Source: Rhodospirillales bacterium (lineage in GTDB: Bacteria > Pseudomonadota > Alphaproteobacteria > UBA828). From it: DNA of 8,174 bases. Every line of letters starts with the position of its first letter. Position 1 is the first letter of the stretch. The translations under genes and the position numbers were made by a program. This document shows, one piece after another, positions 7,314-8,174 of the stretch. The notes under the pieces are model-generated. The model was not told where the DNA came from. It searched no databases and worked only from the letters and a program-made list of their open reading frames with translations. Where the stretch lies: positions 1 to 8,174 of the forward strand of contig JAPOPO010000326.1 in the NCBI GenBank assembly GCA_026712885.1. Reading direction: 5' to 3'.

Positions 7314-7374
7314 TGGACGTGGAACCGTCCAAAGCGCCGCATGTTGTGTGACTTGCCACATGAGGTGGGTCATG
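7314..7374 (+). other. Structured leader upstream of the HNH gene
   Basis: Several inverted repeats are packed into the stretch before the HNH ribosome site. TGGACG (7314-7319) pairs with CGTCCA (7326-7331) across a 6-nt loop. TGAC (7349-7352) and CCAC (7356-7359) pair with GTGG (7365-7368) and GTCA (7369-7372). CATGA (7359-7363) can instead pair with TCATG (7370-7374), and CATGT (7340-7344) with ACATG (7358-7362). The last three compete with one another. Each stem is short. The group may be an RNA leader or a protein-binding site, or neither. Confidence 0.3.
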
Positions 7375-7389
7375 CACGGGCCTGAAATG

Positions 7390-7395
7390 AAAGGA
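7390..7395 (+). promoter_or_regulatory. Ribosome binding site of the HNH gene
   Basis: AAAGGA lies 8 nt before the ATG at 7404, an ideal distance, and supports this start over the second in-frame ATG at 7410. The A-rich spacer is unlike the other gene starts in the window. Confidence 0.6.
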
Positions 7396-7403
7396 AAAAA
7401 ACT

Positions 7404-7688
7404 ATGAGTATGTTTGGTGGTTCTCTCGGATACGAGGAAAGAAAACGTGTCGTCTGGAACAAGGGCCAAGTAATACGGGACTACAACCCCTTAGTTTGGC
7501 GGCGAGACTACATGGGAAATGTCATTCGCTACGCGAACTACGGAGACAGACTGTCAAGATATGGATGGGAAATCGACCATATTGCTCCAGTCTCTCTTGG
7601 TGGCTCGGACGACATTTCAAATCTCCGCCCTCTCCATTGGCGGGTTAATTCGCAACGCGGCGGTTTGCTTCGCAACTGGCTAACCTAA
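7404..7688 (+). CDS. Small HNH endonuclease-like protein
   Basis: A 94-residue basic protein whose C-terminal half reads as an HNH (beta-beta-alpha metal) nuclease motif: GWEIDHIAPVSLGGSDD (54-70), then NLRPLHWRVN (73-82). The likely key residues are Asp58-His59, Asn73 and Asn82, with His78 nearby. The N-terminal part (VVWNKGQ...WRRDYMGNVIRYANYG, 17-47) matches a group of stand-alone small HNH proteins that usually have a Cys in the RxDxCG stretch; here Tyr36-Met37 stand there, so no zinc-binding cysteines remain. The protein has no signal peptide or membrane segment. Its gene is about 50% G+C and uses codons such as AGT, TCA, ATA and AGA that are scarce in the operon upstream, which suggests a separate origin. 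It has its own ribosome site. It faces the TIM-barrel gene convergently. Nuclease activity is inferred from the motif; its target and role are unknown. Confidence 0.82.
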   Translation: MSMFGGSLGYEERKRVVWNKGQVIRDYNPLVWRRDYMGNVIRYANYGDRLSRYGWEIDHIAPVSLGGSDDISNLRPLHWRVNSQRGGLLRNWLT

Positions 7689-7694
7689 CTCGGC

Positions 7695-7716
7695 CGATAG
7701 GCGCTCACGCCGATCG
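7695..7716. other. Hairpin between the convergent HNH and TIM-barrel genes
   Basis: CGAT (7695-7698) and GGCG (7700-7703) pair with CGCC (7708-7711) and ATCG (7713-7716), with one A-G mismatch and a CTCA loop. It sits in the 70-bp gap between two convergent stop codons, where a shared terminator would be expected, but no T-run follows on either strand. It may slow or protect transcripts; a true terminator function is doubtful. Confidence 0.3.
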
Positions 7717-7758
7717 AATCAGACCGGCTTTGGGCTGCGGGGCTGAAGGCGCTCGCCG

Positions 7759-8174
7759 TCAGAAACTGATCTCCTTGAAGGCCTTGGTCTGCGCGGTCAT
7801 CGCGACCTCTGTGGGCAGGCGCTCCATGCTGCTCGCGCCGTAGAAGCCGTGCACGTGCGCGGCGTTCTGTAGCACGTAGGTCGCGTCCTCGGGCGAGGCG
7901 ATGGGCCCGCCGTGGCAGAGCACGATGACGTCCTCGCGCACCGCCTTGGCCGCAAGCGCCCACGCGTCGATCAGCGCCACGCACTCCTCCAGCGACTTCG
8001 CGGTCTGCGCGCCGATGGTGCCGCTGGTGGTGAGCCCCATGTGGCAGACGATGATGTCGGCGCCGGCGTCTGCCATGGCGACCGCGTCGTCCTCCGAGAA
8101 GACGTAGGGCGTGGTCAGCAGGTCGGCCTCGTGGGCCGCGCGGATCATCTCGACTTCCGGGCCGAAGCCCATGC
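7759..8174 (-). CDS. PEP-hydrolase-type TIM-barrel protein (Tm-1/UPF0261-associated), C-terminal half, 5' end outside window
   Basis: The visible 137 residues are the C-terminal half of a protein of the phosphoenolpyruvate-hydrolase-like TIM-barrel family (PF09370), usually about 270-280 residues when stand-alone. Family marks in order are GFGPEVEMIRAAHEADLLTT, the PYVFSEDDAVAMADAGADII stretch, CHMGLTTSGTIGA, VIVLCHGGPIASPEDA and GFYGASSMERLPTEVA near the end. The ATG at 8172-8170 lies inside the conserved GMGFGPEVEM segment, so it is almost surely an internal methionine and the true start lies beyond the right edge. In plants and fungi this barrel is fused to a Tm-1/UPF0261 ATP-binding domain; in bacteria the two are often adjacent genes. 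A UPF0261 gene upstream on this strand is therefore likely. The biochemical role of the bacterial proteins is poorly settled. It is transcribed toward the HNH gene and is not part of the importer operon. Confidence 0.9.
   Translation of the reverse strand, partial: MGFGPEVEMIRAAHEADLLTTPYVFSEDDAVAMADAGADIIVCHMGLTTSGTIGAQTAKSLEECVALIDAWALAAKAVREDVIVLCHGGPIASPEDATYVLQNAAHVHGFYGASSMERLPTEVAMTAQTKAFKEISF

Larger units (their letters stand above)
7187..7695 (+). mobile_element. Candidate small acquired element carrying the HNH gene
   Basis: This 509-bp stretch stands out from its GC-rich neighbours; the HNH gene in it is 143 of 285 G+C by hand count. An imperfect inverted repeat lies at its ends: GGCCGccgTAGGT at 7187-7199, and the reverse complement of 7683-7695, GGCCGagtTAGGT (10 of 13 matching). 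A CCAGT follows inside each arm at a slightly different spacing. The left end begins right after the LivF stop codon, and the right end includes the HNH stop codon. No transposase or convincing target-site duplication is seen, only a 2-bp GA on both sides. The repeat was found by flexible inspection and could be chance. Confidence 0.3.

Noticed and set aside
7340..7374. Resemblance of ACATGAGG...CATG to a phage coat-protein operator hairpin.
   Set aside because: The similarity covers only a few bases, the stem and loop differ, and there is no related phage gene.
7187..7688. An IscB/IsrB-type (HEARO/omegaRNA) locus or an intron-encoded HNH gene.
   Set aside because: The protein has only 94 residues with no RuvC-like domain, and the 217-bp leader shows no recognisable omegaRNA or group I/II intron core. 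No interrupted gene is seen on either side.
7699..7757. Near-repeat AGGCGCTC(A)CGCC at about 7699 and AGGCGCTCGCC at about 7747.
   Set aside because: It is short, GC-rich and differs by one base; it is likely chance in this composition.
8170..8172. ATG on the minus strand as start of the TIM-barrel gene.
   Set aside because: It lies in the conserved GMGFGPEVEM segment in the middle of the family, and the frame is open to the window edge.

Overview
The window is GC-rich DNA, about two-thirds G+C in most genes by eye, with tightly packed same-strand genes and uptake and catabolic families typical of Alphaproteobacteria. That assignment rests on gene style and codon use only. No rRNA, tRNA or CRISPR array is visible.

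Positions 1-7186 hold what looks like one plus-strand operon. It starts inside a gene for the B subunit of the hydantoinase/oxoprolinase family (hyuB). Next come an amidase-signature hydrolase and a complete branched-chain-amino-acid-type (HAAT/Liv) ABC importer: a periplasmic binding protein, two permeases (LivH-, LivM-like) and two ATPases (LivG-, LivF-like). The last four genes are separated by 2 bp or overlap, which suggests translational coupling. A strong intrinsic-terminator-like hairpin lies between the binding-protein and LivH genes. It probably lets the binding protein be made in excess of the membrane parts. The simplest reading is that the importer brings in an amide, lactam, hydantoin or similar compound, the HyuA/HyuB enzyme opens or hydrolyses it, and the amidase cleaves a linear or related amide. 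The true substrate cannot be read from sequence.

Positions 7187-7695 differ. This island of about 0.5 kb encodes a 94-residue HNH-nuclease-like protein whose gene is about 50% G+C by hand count. A 217-bp leader with several possible hairpins precedes it. The island begins just after the LivF stop codon, and an imperfect inverted repeat (GGCCGnnnTAGGT) lies at its two ends. It may be a small acquired or mobile element, and it is the least ordinary part of the window.

Positions 7759-8174, on the minus strand and convergent with the HNH gene, hold the C-terminal half of a PEP-hydrolase-type TIM-barrel protein, the domain found with Tm-1/UPF0261 proteins. It runs off the right edge.
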